Shown: positions 1 to 10,629, counted from the stretch's first letter. The stretch: DNA of 64,000 nucleotides from Siphonodentalium dalli (GCA_032622095.1 CP136063.1:72519980-72583979), one strand, 5' to 3'. Numbers and translations are program-made. The notes: a model not told the origin generated them from the letters alone.

Positions 1-1
1 A

Positions 2-280
2 CTTGGTGCGTCGGCACAAGACTTACGACACGCATCACTTTTGGCCGAATCAAGATTGATGGTTGAATTAGCGGCGACTGTTATACAGCGACCTATCGTC
101 ATGTTTGATGCTACCAAAGGCGGCTACAAATCAACACCAAGATTCAAGTCATCAATACCTCTAGTGTGGATCCCCCACGTTTGCCCCGAGCATTATTGTG
201 AATGCGAATTATGGATGAGGAGAGGAGACAAATCAATTGAAGTTTTGGCGAACAAAGAAGTTCAATGTGGCGGATTCTAA
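2..280 (+). CDS. unassigned partial reading frame, open at left edge
   Basis: This frame is open from the window edge to a TAA at 278-280 (about 92 residues), so it is either the 3' end of a gene or an old fragment. The internal Met is at 59-61. The product contains a short motif 'LAATVIQRPIVMFDA', a Pro-containing middle (PLVWIPHVCPEHYCE) and no membrane segment. The pattern 'LA.vi.RPIvv' recalls OTU-like or vertnin-like host/transposon proteins, but the resemblance is too short to name a family. A histone-type 3' stem-loop begins 20 nt after the stop, yet the sequence is not a histone. No upstream context is available. Confidence 0.3.
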   Translation, partial: LGASAQDLRHASLLAESRLMVELAATVIQRPIVMFDATKGGYKSTPRFKSSIPLVWIPHVCPEHYCECELWMRRGDKSIEVLANKEVQCGGF

Positions 281-299
281 ACTATAACAAAAATAAAAC

Positions 300-315
300 G
301 GCCCTTTTCAGGGCC
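300..315 (+). promoter_or_regulatory. histone-type 3'-end stem-loop
   Basis: GGCCCTTTTCAGGGCC forms a perfect 6-bp stem with a 4-nt loop (TTTC). It fits the replication-dependent histone mRNA stem-loop consensus, with AAAAC before it and ACCAAA after it. A purine-rich stretch (GAAAAGA, 329-335) lies about 14 nt downstream, where the U7-binding element would be. It starts 20 nt after the stop of the preceding frame, the usual spacing for histone genes. The sequence match is direct; use as a processing signal is inference. Confidence 0.5.
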
Positions 316-456
316 ACCAAATGATCGAAAAGATACTCTTGATAGCTAATTGATATTTTCCAAAGTGAGATTTTCCTTTTGAAAAAAATAATTCTAAGTC
401 CATTTTCATTTTTTCGATCAGAAATGTTACATCAATGACAGGAACATCTATCCTCA

Positions 457-742
457 GGGGGTAACTATGGCCCAGTACCCCCCAGACATGGTCACTATGG
501 CCCAGTACCCACCAGGCATGGTCACTATGGCCCAGTACCCCCCAGACATGGTCACTATGGCCCAGTACTCCCCAGACAGGGTCACTATGGTCCAGTATCC
601 GATACTGGGCCATAGTGACCCTGTCTGGGGGGTACTGGGCCATAGTGACCATGTCTGGGGGGTACTGGGCCATAGTGACCATGTCTGGGGGGTACTGGGC
701 CATAGTGACCATGTCTGGGGGTACTGGGCCATAGTGACCCCC
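457..742. repeat. 286-bp palindrome built from a 30-bp minisatellite
   Basis: The left half holds about 4.5 copies of a 30-bp unit (ATGGCCCAGTACCCCCCAGA plus CATGGTCACT) and the right half the same units in reverse complement. The centre is at about 600 (CAGTATC-C-GATACTG). A single strand would fold into a long hairpin. Both strands have open frames across it (MAQYPPDMVT repeats) only because the 30-bp period is a multiple of three. Confidence 0.9.
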
Positions 743-2603
743 ATTACTACTTATAAGTACCCGTATATAGGTCGCCGTTACTTTTTCAATGAAATAGTAT
801 ATACGCATAGTAGGAACTACAGAGAGGTTGACCTTTCGCGGCTTACCACAGAGGTCACGCTAGCCATATTAGGCGATGGCGAGTTCAGTATATTTTAAAA
901 GATTCGCGATAACTATTATCAAAATAGGAATAAAACAACGAAATTCAAATAAATATTAAAGAAATAAATATATAAGCGAAGGGCTAGTTTAAATTAGCGA
1001 CAGTGTGGCGCATACAAATAGCACGATCAACTTAAGTAAAGAGATACCGGTATCTGAAGTACGTTTTATATTAATAGTGATGTGAATCTTGGTCAAAATT
1101 TGACGCAAATCGATTGTCCTCGTGCAACACAAGACATGTTCAAAACATGAACGCTACTCCCTCTAGAATTCTCGCTGGTATGTTCAGTAACAATCGGATC
1201 CATGTTGACGTTCAGATAAATCACCAAAACAAAAACAGTTGACTAACTTTCACGTTTTCGCGGCTTGACCACAGAACAATTATAACTTATATACTGACAA
1301 AAATATATTTAGAAATAACTCAAACAACAAAATTAGTCCCAAAATCGTGACGTTGGAAGTTCAATCATTGGTGCATGTGTGTTATCTGATAATATGTTCA
1401 TTTTATGTTATAAAATATACATTTTGATGTTATCCACTCATTTTCGGAAATTCAAATCCAGTTGACACACAATCACATGTGATTAAAATTCCTACGGGAT
1501 GTGCGTGAATTTGAACGATTACAGGAGCGTGATGGGTTAACACGGGCGTAAAATAATGGGTATATATACCTCGCCAGGTTTTATGACATTACAAGCATTT
1601 ACAAGTGTTTATAGATAATCGTGGAGTAAACACAATATACACCACTCGTGAGATTGCCCATCTAACCCATACTCGCCAAGGCTCGTGGAGTAGACCGGCA
1701 TATGCATTTGCACTGTACTTATATTAACTGTTTTCTGTTTATATATTCGTTATACTTGTGTTATTTTTGACGAATAAAATTTATAAAAAAAATATCAAAT
1801 TGGAGTCATGGGGTAACTTTGATCAATAACGTACTCGCTATATTGCGTACCGGTTAGACTTTTTGTATGTATGTGTTCGCGGATGTATGTCTCATTGTTG
1901 CAGTATGTAACTTTTATGACCGCATTAATTGCTTTCGACATATAGGTGTGAACAATATGGCTGAGCCATTGCGGGAACACAGTGCATAATATAACAGCTA
2001 ACATTTCTGAGGAAGTATGTCTTAGTTGGAATGTAGACTAATGGTCGTATTGCGAAGTATCGGGCGTGTATTTAATCCGATTAGTATATTTTTGTCGGCG
2101 TTTAGATGATATATGGTGTGGTGAATGAGAAACCTTCAGTGATAAGCCGTAGTTGTAATCATTTGAAGGATTAGTTGTTTTAATGGAATTCTACGATGGT
2201 GCATTCATGAATCCAATATATTGTATATTTTACATATGCCTAATAATATTGATCATGAGGGCGTTACCTCTATGATTCTCTTGGTTCTGATGTGCGTCAG
2301 TATTCGAAACCTATAATAGACAGTTCTTTTGCCCTAGAATGTTTTATTTACCTGTTGAATCAGGTGTGGAAATGTGTCAGGCTTTTGTTGGGCGCAGACA
2401 TTCAAGTGGGAAATAGTATATATTGAGCCGTTGTGTTTCCTGTTCAATTTAGTGTTTAATTCATGTTTCAATTCTACATCTAAATACTATTGTATTCCAT
2501 GCTAATATTCGTCGTTTGTCGCTCGCCTTTCGTTGTAAAGTACAACCCTATATAATGTTACGGTGTATAGTGACTATATATGCTCTCACGTGGTCTTTTT
2601 CAG
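743..2603. other. AT-rich non-coding stretch upstream of the first visible iGluR exon
   Basis: I see no convincing exon, RNA gene or repeat here. It would be an intron if the receptor's upstream exons lie left of the window. The 3' end has a pyrimidine-rich acceptor (tctttttcag) ending at 2603. Confidence 0.5.
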
Positions 2604-2928
2604 GAAGTAGAATTTGGTGTGGCACCTTTCGCAATAACAGCGATCAGAGAAACAGTTATAGACTTCACAAAGCCGTTCATGGATGCCGGCGAAGGAATCC
2701 TCACTCTGCGACCACAAGAACAGGGAATGTTCGGGATGTTCATGCCATTCGTTTGGACAGTCTGGGTGTATATAGGGATTGTCATTCTTGTGTTTGGGTG
2801 TGTTCTGTTCATCAGCAACAGACACAGTCCACGTGAGGTTCCACAGAGTAGCACTGACGGCTCAGGTCCAGAAGAAATGGGTTTTGTTGAAAATCTTTTC
2901 CTTGTGTTCATGATGTACATGGAGCAAG
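2604..2928 (+). CDS. iGluR exon: end of S1, M1 and start of pore loop
   Basis: The exon starts after TTTTTCAG and ends at GTAATT, in phase 1. Its 108 codons encode the end of ligand-binding lobe S1 (EVEFGVAPFAITAIRETVID, then FTKPF), transmembrane M1 (about WTVWVYIGIVILVFGCVLFI) and the pore region up to YMEQG. The S1 motif keeps the Pro and Arg that contact the agonist alpha-carboxyl in AMPA/kainate receptors, but the Thr two residues after the Pro is Ala. The residue aligned with the Q/R site is Glu (M-E-Q-G rather than M-Q-Q-G). Family assignment is secure; subtype is not. The amino-terminal domain and early S1 are not in this window. Confidence 0.93.
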
Positions 2929-3023
2929 GTAATTTATCATATATAAAACGCAACCATTAACAGTCACATACACGCCAAGCAAAATCAAGTCCATTCATTC
3001 CCGAACTGTTAGATCATATATTT

Positions 3024-3116
3024 AAGAAATAAATACACTGCGCTTCGGTGTGTATAGTAGAATTTGACCACAAAGAAACTGATTGTGGGACGACGCGAAG
3101 CGGAGTGTATTTCTTT
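3024..3116. repeat. foldback repeat in iGluR intron
   Basis: Arms at 3024-3047 and 3096-3116 are inverted copies (AAATACACTGCGCTTCG against CGAAGCGGAGTGTATTT) around a 48-nt loop. It resembles a short MITE; no clear target duplication is seen. The intron (2929-4290) shows nothing else coding. Confidence 0.6.
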
Positions 3117-3420
3117 CTTTTATAATTCGACTGTTATGTTTTGGTCGAAATTGTAGTGGCATACCGGTACATTCAATCTGCTATATAATAGCCCAGTTTC
3201 TTGCCCTGCGTGGTATGATTTCCCACAAACATGAAGTCGCTATTGAACGGCGACCCCTTTTCATTGCCTTTTGGCCAAAAAAATTCAGTTAAGACTTAGT
3301 TTTGTTCCATCTTAGAGTAAAATTCAGTATTGTACAGTAGGTAGTCATTATATGTCTCTTTCTTCAGTCTATAGCATGACATTAACCAATGCCCGTGTGG
3401 TTTCACGTATTGTACGATAT

Positions 3421-3466
3421 TTGTTTTGTGGTGCAATTCAGAATATCTAGAATTGTACCACAAAAC
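3421..3466. repeat. short perfect-type hairpin in intron
   Basis: GTTTTGTGGTGCAATTC at the left pairs with GAATTGTACCACAAAAC at the right (one mismatch) around a 10-nt loop. Confidence 0.55.
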
Positions 3467-4290
3467 GACGGTCGTTTCTCCATGAGAATACAGGATACTG
3501 ACCAATCAGGACGAGCCTTGTATGTAGGTTTAGGCAAGGTCGTATTACAAATACACATACCATAACATTTTAGCAGCTGGTACAGTGCACGTCTGTTAAC
3601 AGCATGCATGCATTCATATCCATGTAGCTACATATACTAACTCTCTATACAGTTCATGCATATTCAACTGTATCTGTTTTCAGCAGCATGTATTTCTTAG
3701 AACTTACATTCGACATTAACTTCAACCCCGCTGTGGCTACCGATGCATGATTCAGATTTTACTTCGAACGAAATAGCGATATATGTTATGTACAGTATAT
3801 TAATTATCAAAATACGTTTCCATGCGTAGTTTTATTGCATACTCATTCGTTTATTTTTGCGAAATACAGCAAAATACAGAATATTTCAAAACGATCAATA
3901 AAATCTTTTGTATTGCCCATGAACAATACAAACCGACTACGTAATCAACCTCATTGGCGACGTCAACTTTAACAGAACATTTCTTCACTAAATTATCAGG
4001 TGTAACCTACATCGGGCTCAAGTTTGTTCAATTCAATAAAACACTATCTACATAATGTTCAGTATATTGCACGCTACAATCTTCAGAGTGTTCAATAAAC
4101 ATAACACAATTCGGTTATGTAATCATGATAACGTTATTGCATGCGTGTGTCGTGCCGCGAGGTAAAATTCGAACCTCATGTTCTCGTTTTACCATCGCGT
4201 CACACAAACTCGTGCAAAAACGTTATCATGTTCACACACTTGTGTCGTTCTATCTGTTTATTACTCCTAAGTCGTTCTTGATATTTTCAG

Positions 4291-4508
4291 GCGGTGAGCC
4301 AAAACCAAAAGCGGCATCTGGTCGGTTGTTGTTAGTTTTCTGGTGGGCTTTCACTGTCATAATGGTATCTTCATACACAGCAAACCTGGCCGCGTTCTTG
4401 GCGATACATATTCCACACAAAACCATTAACAACATCCGCGAATTGGCAGCCCAGAACGAGATCAAACCACTGGTAATGTACGGAGAAAACCTCTTCACAC
4501 TTTTCAAG
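4291..4508 (+). CDS. iGluR exon: pore loop end, M3 gate and start of S2
   Basis: The acceptor is ATATTTTCAG and the donor GTGTGC. The exon is 218 nt and completes the Gly codon split with the previous exon, ending in phase 0. It encodes GGEPKPKAASGR, then M3 with the intact gating motif SYTANLAAF (the signature and 'Lurcher' region of iGluRs), then the start of S2 (NNIRELAAQNEIKPLVMYG, then ENLFTLFK). In AMPA receptors the S2 loop after Y-G carries G-S-T, whose Ser/Thr bind the agonist gamma-carboxyl; here the aligned residues read E-N-L, so both hydroxyls are missing. This is an alignment by eye. Confidence 0.93.
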
Positions 4509-4864
4509 GTGTGCATATTTAGTATTTGTATCAGAAATATATGGTTTGCGAAAATATGAACCCTATAGAAACATATTCACTATACTTCAGCAATGAGACA
4601 TTGGTACATGTAGGTCCACGTTTTATCCCGTATGGTGACGTTTATGTGAAGAGTGATTTTAAAATGTCTTGACTTATATGACGCCAAAATAGAGAAACTC
4701 GTCGTTCGTTAAACTCCAACTAATTATTAGTAGAGAAACATATCCCGAAAGCGAGTGAACGACAGCAAAGGAGAAAGTAAAATATATTGGCAACAAAAGA
4801 CACCATAACAACCATTCGACGCAGAATGGCCAGATCGGCGAATGATAAAAAGAAATGAATGTAT

Positions 4865-4995
4865 TGGGTGTGTGTGTTATTGAGGGATAAGGCGCTGTTG
4901 TCGTTGGGGCACTTTGTATAAACCAATAAGCGGTTTACACTATAGATATGCCCCAACAACCACAGCGCCGTATCCCTCAATAACACCCACACCCA
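4865..4995. repeat. foldback repeat with 47-bp arms
   Basis: The left arm 4865-4911 and the right arm 4949-4995 are inverted copies with about four mismatches (GTTATTGAGGGATA... against ...TATCCCTCAATAAC) around a 37-nt loop. It lies in the iGluR intron at 4509-6843. No certain target duplication is seen. Confidence 0.75.
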
Positions 4996-5201
4996 CTATT
5001 TCTCTCCCTGAAAATATATAATTTCTTGTTCCACAAATATTTTCCCCGCGACTACATTTATGGACCTTTACTGCCTTCAAAGATATTGTATCTCTTCCGA
5101 CAAATCAATCATCTGTCCTCTGAGACAGTCGCCACACCAATGAAACGCCGTAATAAATCAACAACACGACCATAAAATATGCCACAATTTTTATCCATTA
5201 A

Positions 5202-5649
5202 CCCTTTACCCAACAGAAGGGCCCTGTGCCAATGCATTCTCTTATATATGCGAGTCGACCATAGGTCGCCTCGCATATATAAGAGAATGCATTGGCCTAA
5301 CAATTTTTTACAATTTTAATAATTTTTTCTTGTATTCTTTAACAATTTTATAATTTCACCCATACAGAGCCCCATACAAACATGAGCAGACGACACTCTT
5401 CTATATGCTTCTATATATGTGTGGGGCTCCCTGCAGGGTAATGGATGTTTTTTTATTTTATGTCCTAAAAATTGTAAGAAACATTTATTTAAAAAAAATG
5501 ATAAAAAAATTGTTAGGCCAATGCATTCTCTTATATATGCGAGGCGACCTATGGTCGACTCGCATATATAAGAGAATGCATTGGCACAGGGTATTTTAGG
5601 CTGTTGAAGCTTTATTTGGGCGTTTTTGGCCGGTTTGTTGGGTAAAGGG
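5202..5649. mobile_element. TTAA-flanked nested foldback element (piggyBac-type MITE)
   Basis: TTAA at 5198-5201 and at 5650-5653 flank inverted termini CCCTTTACCCAACA and TGTTGGGTAAAGGG. Inside each end is a further palindrome (5229-5295 and 5518-5584), starting CCAATGCATTCTCTTATATA, with arms separated by about 14 nt. The TTAA target and the CCC start are known of piggyBac-type elements; there is no transposase frame. The internal palindrome half also occurs in both arms of the large palindrome at 37.7 and 42.1 kb. Confidence 0.75.
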
Positions 5650-5848
5650 TTAAGTACAGGGCTAACTGGTTTAAAGTTTCGCGGATATACAACTGAACAT
5701 TGTTCGAATGTGTTGCCCGGAGCTGAAAATGATTATGCTGTGATAGATATACGATTCGGCAGCTACGACATCGCAGGTTTACAAAAACGAACGATATGAT
5801 TTTGGAGAACACAAATTGAATAGTCGGTCATATTCAGAGATATTAATA

Positions 5849-5956
5849 GTTATCTTCGGCAACATTGGGGGTACATGGCGATTTAATACTTGGATGTCGA
5901 TTTTGAACCCCGATGTATTAAATATACATGTACCCCATGATGTTGCCGGACATAAC
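5849..5956. repeat. foldback repeat
   Basis: CGGCAACAT...GTACATG at 5857-5877 pairs with CATGTACCCC...GTTGCCG at 5927-5948. The pairing extends outward through GTTAT/ATAAC and inward through ATTTAATAC/GTATTAAAT. It lies in the same iGluR intron. Confidence 0.65.
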
Positions 5957-6843
5957 CATTATGTCCCCATGGACATCTATATCCATGCGGACTCAATTTA
6001 GGTGTTGTTTTCATAGGTTCTCACATTAATTCACACCAATAAGAATAATTCAGCAGCTGATCTATATAGGGACCTGGCGTCAGGTGACGGAAAACTCGGC
6101 ATGGTGGGAACTGCCAGTTCAAGGGTCATTCATATTCATATACCCCGATTATTCACGTGCACACATACATCCGTATGCACGTTCTATTAAACCCCACTGA
6201 TAAGCTCAGATTGCTAGTTACAACAATGCTAGTGGAGACAATGAATAATAGCAAATTCAGTAATTGTTCGTGATACTATTTTGGGACGAGTATATTATTA
6301 TACCAAGGAAAATCATGTAATATACAAGAATGTTATTGCAAAACATCTCAATGCGCTATAATTTTGCAAGCGCAAACAAAGAGTTATTATCAACATCAAC
6401 GATTTATGTTTCTGTCGAAGAAAGAGCAGCCAGTCTATGTTGCGCACTATGTTAATTAACTCAATATTATCATTTCCCATAATCAGTGCAAATTTACCTG
6501 AGTCATGCAACTTATTGAATTCACAATCATCTTTCTCAATTCCGTTAAATAACTAATAGTTTAAGTCTTCGTATGTGTTACGTTCCATGATACAATACTT
6601 TTCAGACCCAACACACTGTTTGTCACACACGTGACATAGTCAATGTTCTGATTATATTACTGGTTGTCCATGTTTGTTGAATACGCGAAAAATATAATCT
6701 ATCGACGAGGGTATATGTACTGTGAACTGAAATCGGTTCTTGTCCCAACGTTCAATGTGCACAAACGAATCCAAGCTACTATATGGGCAATCAAATAACA
6801 CACTTATCGACTGAATCGTAAACTTCTAACATGATCTTTTCAG

Positions 6844-7100
6844 GAGTCAACGGATCCGTATTATAGTAAAATATGGCAAGCGATGAGAGATGGACCGCGA
6901 GTGGTTGATACAGCGGATGCAATAGACTATGTCTATTCTGGAAAATATGCGCTTTTACGTTGGATACCGTGGGTGGAACTGACAGCCTCATCTCCTAAAC
7001 ATTGTGGTCATTTCGCTGTGTCAGAAGAAACTTTTAACACGGCTGGGTATGGATTCGTCTTACCCGAAGACGCGGTATTCAAGGAACTATTTAATAAAAA
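6844..7100 (+). CDS. iGluR exon: S2 ligand-binding lobe
   Basis: The acceptor is CTTTTCAG and the donor GTATGT. The exon is 257 nt, starts in phase 0 and leaves two bases (AA) of the next codon. It encodes ESTDPYYSKIWQAM, a typical S2 helix sequence, then GKYALLRWIPW where glutamate receptors have GKYAFLxEST. The Glu that binds the agonist amino group is therefore replaced (Trp at the aligned position). HCGHFAVS and AGYGFVLPEDAVFKELFNK follow the family pattern, including the first Cys of the conserved S2 disulfide. The changed pocket suggests a non-glutamate ligand or an auxiliary subunit; that is inference. Confidence 0.93.
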
Positions 7101-7654
7101 GTATGTTAAATGTTTAGTTCTTATGCTTACGTATATGCATTACCGTTTCTTTGTTCGCGTTGTATACAGTCCGGAATTCCATTACGTTTCGTAAACACGT
7201 TCCATTGTTGGGAGACTGGCGTCCAGTAAGTTATAACAACGTTTGGTGTGATCCCTATTATTCATGCTGAATTTGTCATTGTTGCATGGTTTCGAGCAAA
7301 AAGACACCCAGGATCTCTCAAACATGCAAAAAAGACTCTCAGGATCTGAAAGTCTCACCAAAACAACGGAATTTAGATTAGTCGTCTGCTATAAATTTAT
7401 TAATATTATTATACTTCCATGTTTTAACATGGAAGTATATTGTAATTCTTCTGGCTTTTATTATTTTTTCTTTTTATTATTATTATTCCAAAAACATGCT
7501 TATATCTCAGGAACGGCTAGACCGATTCACCTGATGTTTTCGGGTTCAGTATATAACTTTGGAAGATCTGGTAAAATAGCCTATTGAGAATTTCGTCCGA
7601 CCTTGACCTTCGGATTTATCGCCATATTCCTGATTTGGGGGGGGGGGGGGGTTT

Positions 7655-8066
7655 CGCACCACTAAAATGACTTAAAAATCGAGGTTTTATTTCTTATATC
7701 GTCGAAACGGCTTGGCCAATTGATTTGAAATTTTGTATCTGCATAGCCATTGAGCATACGCATTCGACGCACAAATAGGGCATTTCGTCTAACCTTGACC
7801 TTGTGGAAACAACGCTCTTTATCTGTTGTATTATTGTTAACGTATCTCCTCCGAAACGGCTTGATATATCGGGTTCGGACTTTTTCCATTATTTGCGCCT
7901 ATATATGTGTTATAAAATACTGAAAAATGATAGGGGTCGCACTTCCGGTTAAAAAGTTGGCTACTTGTCGAATAATAAAACAACGCTCTTATACGAAATC
8001 CAGAACGGCTTGAGATATTGAGTTGGGACTTTTTGCACTATGTGCATCAAACTCTGCGCTCTATAA
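7655..8066 (+). repeat. direct repeat copy A inside the TIR element
   Basis: This 400-bp block recurs at 8890-9293 in the same orientation with scattered mismatches and small indels (shared words include CACCACTAAAATGACTTA and GATAGGGGTCGCACTTCCGG). Confidence 0.85.
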
Positions 8067-8149
8067 TCTATTATATATTTTGGAAGATCTGTCTGTGTGT
8101 CTGTGTGTCTGTGTGTCTGTCTGTTTCCAACGGACTCGAAAACGGCCGA

Positions 8150-8690
8150 GCCGATTTCGACGAAACTTGGTATGTGGGGGTATTTTCGACCTGGGAGTGA
8201 CATAGGCCTATTAATTTGTCCGTGCGACGTGACCTTGACCTTGAAATCGGGTCATTTCAAGGTCAAACGCACGAATATCACGGGATTTTGATGAAACTTG
8301 GTATGTGGTGTATTTTCGGCCGGGCAGTGCCATAGGCATATTAATTTGCCCGTGCGACGTGACCTTGACCTTGCAATCGGGTCAATTCAAGGTAAAATCG
8401 CGAATTTTTATGGGATTTCGACGAAATTTGATACGTAGGGTTACTTTTGTCCAATGAGTGTATTGGACGGGTCGAGTCGTGACCCCGACATGACCTTGAC
8501 CTTCAAAATGATCAATTCGAGGTCAAATCGGGTAAAACCGGATGGATTTCGACGGGTACTTTTGTCGGGTACTTTTGTCCGGGCAGTGTTTTGGACGGGT
8601 CAAATCGTTACCACACCTGACCTTGACCTTCAAAATGGTCAATTCAAGGTGAAAGCCCGGACGAAGTCGGGTCACCTTCTAGTGATATAT
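8150..8690 (+). repeat. four degenerate tandem units of about 130 bp rich in TGACCTTGACCTT
   Basis: Each unit contains a 'TTCGACGAAACTTGGTATG'-like start and a TGACCTTGACCTT core (about 8231, 8361, 8490 and 8621), followed by an inverted AAGGTCA or GAGGTCA. A (TGTC/TGTG)n stretch precedes it at 8090-8130. Related single motifs occur near 7599, 7792 and 9030. Confidence 0.75.
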
Positions 8691-8889
8691 ATAGGTTACG
8701 GATTTCACTTCTGGTTTGGGAACACGGGCGTGTGGGTATGTATCTCTAAGCTATTTTGGCGCAGATTTTTTATAAAATGTGGTGGATATAATCTTTAGTT
8801 GCCGCTGATCACTATTCCACTCGAATTTTAAAAATCGGGCCTAAACTTCTTGAGTTATGGCTGCTTAAAAACCTGATTGTTTTGGAGTT

Positions 8890-9293
8890 TTCGCACCACT
8901 AAAATGACTTACAAAATCGAGGTTTGATTCTTATATCGTCAAAACGGCTTGGCCAATTGATTTGAAGTTTTGTACCTCCATATCCATTGGGCATACGCAG
9001 TCGATGGACTAATAGAGAATTTCGTCTTACCTTGACCTTAGGAAACAACGCTCTTTATATGTTTTGTTATTTTTAACATATCTCCCCCGAAACGGCTTGA
9101 GATATCGGGTTCGGAATTTTTCCATTATCTGCGCCTGTATATGTGTTATAAAATGATAGGGGTCGCACTTCCGGTTAAAAAGTTCGCTACTGGTCGAAGA
9201 ATAAAGAACGCTCTTTATACGAAATCCAAAACGGCTTGAGATATTGAGTTGGGACTTTTTTGCATTATGTGCACCAGACTCTGCGCTGTATAA
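8890..9293 (+). repeat. direct repeat copy B inside the TIR element
   Basis: Second copy of the block at 7655-8066, differing by small indels and point changes. Confidence 0.85.
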
Positions 9294-9854
9294 TGGTGTA
9301 TCAAGTGTACAGATTTCACTTCCGGTTTTGGAGAAATGGCGTGTGGGTATGTATCTCAAAATGTTTTTGGTGCAGATTTTGTTAAATTTGGTGGATAGAA
9401 TCTGTGGTTGCCAATTGCTACTATGATTATCTATAGTAACACCATTCTCATATATGTCTACTGACAACTTACGCTTTATCAGATGACACAATTTACCGCC
9501 ATTGGCGAACATGGAAGTATCGAAATTGCTGTGCAATTTCAGTTTCATTCTAGTTATAATAATTATTTGGTTTTGATCGGAGTGAAACCATCAACGGAAT
9601 TTAAAAGGACATATATACCGTCCGCTTTGAGTCTGACTGGCAGCGCAGTTCCGTATTAATAAATACATGTAGCAGGCGACTAATGTAAATTTCCTTTGTA
9701 TTGTGAGACTTTGATATTCTGGGTGTCTTTTTGCGCGTTTGAGAGATCCTGGGTGTCTTGTTGATCGAAACCATGCGACAATGACCAATTCAGCATTATT
9801 CACCCTCGCGAAGGGCGGCACGAGGACGGTGATGGGCTCATTCGAAGATCGCCC

Positions 9855-10460
9855 TTACGCCCTGACTTGAATTTTTCTTTGGACTTGTAAGTACCATCGA
9901 TTGTCTGGGCCGTGGCTCAGGTGGGTCAGGTGAAGTGGGATTCTAGCTGTTATTCTTTTTCTTTTTCTTGTCTTCCTTTTTTTCTTCTTCTTCGGTGGTG
10001 AAGTAGAAGATGTTGATGTCGATGATGAAAGAAGCGGCGAGATCGGCGGAGAAGGTCCAGCGAAATCTTTATACATTTTCTGCAGGATAAGATCTACGTC
10101 GATGGATTTTAAGTCGATTCCTCTCATGGTTCCGGCGGCTCCTGCTTGGGTTGATGGTGAAGGCTCCGGCTCGGTAAACTCATCGTCTTCGTCTTCAGTA
10201 TCCTCGTCTGGCCGTGGTGGTTCTGATTCCATCTCCTGGGCAGACTGGGTCGGGATCTCAGCTGTATGGGCGGATTCGACTGGTTTTCGTCGACTTTTTC
10301 GCTTTCCATGCAGCGAGTCTCTCTGCATCTCTTTTTTTCTCGATGGTGTTTTCTTCTTCTTCTTAATCTTTTGTCGAGGCTTCCGTGCTGATCTGGTATT
10401 ATCCGGTCCACTCCCGGTAGAGAGCCCTGAAAAGGGCTGTGCCGGGCCGGACTGGAAATC
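9855..10460 (-). CDS. basic, Ser/Pro-rich hypothetical protein (possibly retroelement ORF1)
   Basis: This - strand frame is about 201 residues if read from the Met at 10460 (MDFQSGPAQPF); the frame stays open upstream to 10754. It has a Lys/Arg cluster (KPRQKIKKKKKTPSRKKEMQ), an acidic stretch (DEDTEDEDDEFTEPEPSPST), a short predicted helix (DLKSIDVDLILQKMYKDFAG), a Ser/Thr run and a second Lys/Arg cluster (PPKKKKKRKTRKRKR). No catalytic motif is present. It lies antisense inside the last iGluR intron, between repeats. Composition resembles nucleic-acid-binding ORF1/Gag-like proteins and the reading frame at 55776-56462, but I cannot show homology. Confidence 0.35.
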   Translation of the reverse strand, partial: DFQSGPAQPFSGLSTGSGPDNTRSARKPRQKIKKKKKTPSRKKEMQRDSLHGKRKSRRKPVESAHTAEIPTQSAQEMESEPPRPDEDTEDEDDEFTEPEPSPSTQAGAAGTMRGIDLKSIDVDLILQKMYKDFAGPSPPISPLLSSSTSTSSTSPPKKKKKRKTRKRKRITARIPLHLTHLSHGPDNRWYLQVQRKIQVRA

Positions 10461-10629
10461 CATAATCAACTGGTATCCGCCTTTGTGAGCGTGGAGTGAC
10501 CAGCTCATACAAGGCGTGACATGCATGGAGTCCAGCATATTAGTGACACTAATTGGGATTAGCGGTGGCGTGTTCATCCTGAGAGTTGGCGATCCAAGCT
10601 CTTTGGAGGTCAGGTACGTGGCTAGATGG

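Larger units (their letters stand above)
7265..9794. mobile_element. 2.5-kb non-autonomous DNA element with long TIRs and 8-bp TSD
   Basis: Inverted ends of about 150 bp (7265-7410 and 9655-9794) start TGCTGAATT(T/G)GTCATTG and contain AAGACACCCAGGATCTCTCA in both. They are flanked by ATTATTCA at 7257-7264 and 9795-9802, an exact 8-bp duplication. No transposase is visible. The inside is made of repeats: a direct repeat of about 400 bp (7655-8066 and 8890-9293) around four degenerate units of about 130 bp (8150-8690). A G-run lies at 7637-7651. It is inside the last iGluR intron. Confidence 0.8.

Noticed and set aside
467-898. Open frames with MAQYPPDMVT repeats on both strands
   Set aside because: Produced by the 30-bp inverted minisatellite; no start context or family.
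2516-2836. Other open frames overlapping the first iGluR exon on both strands
   Set aside because: Shadows of the exon; only the called frame matches the receptor family and splice sites.
10102-10488. Ser-rich frame opposite the basic - strand frame
   Set aside because: Antisense of the acidic/Ser segment; no features of its own.
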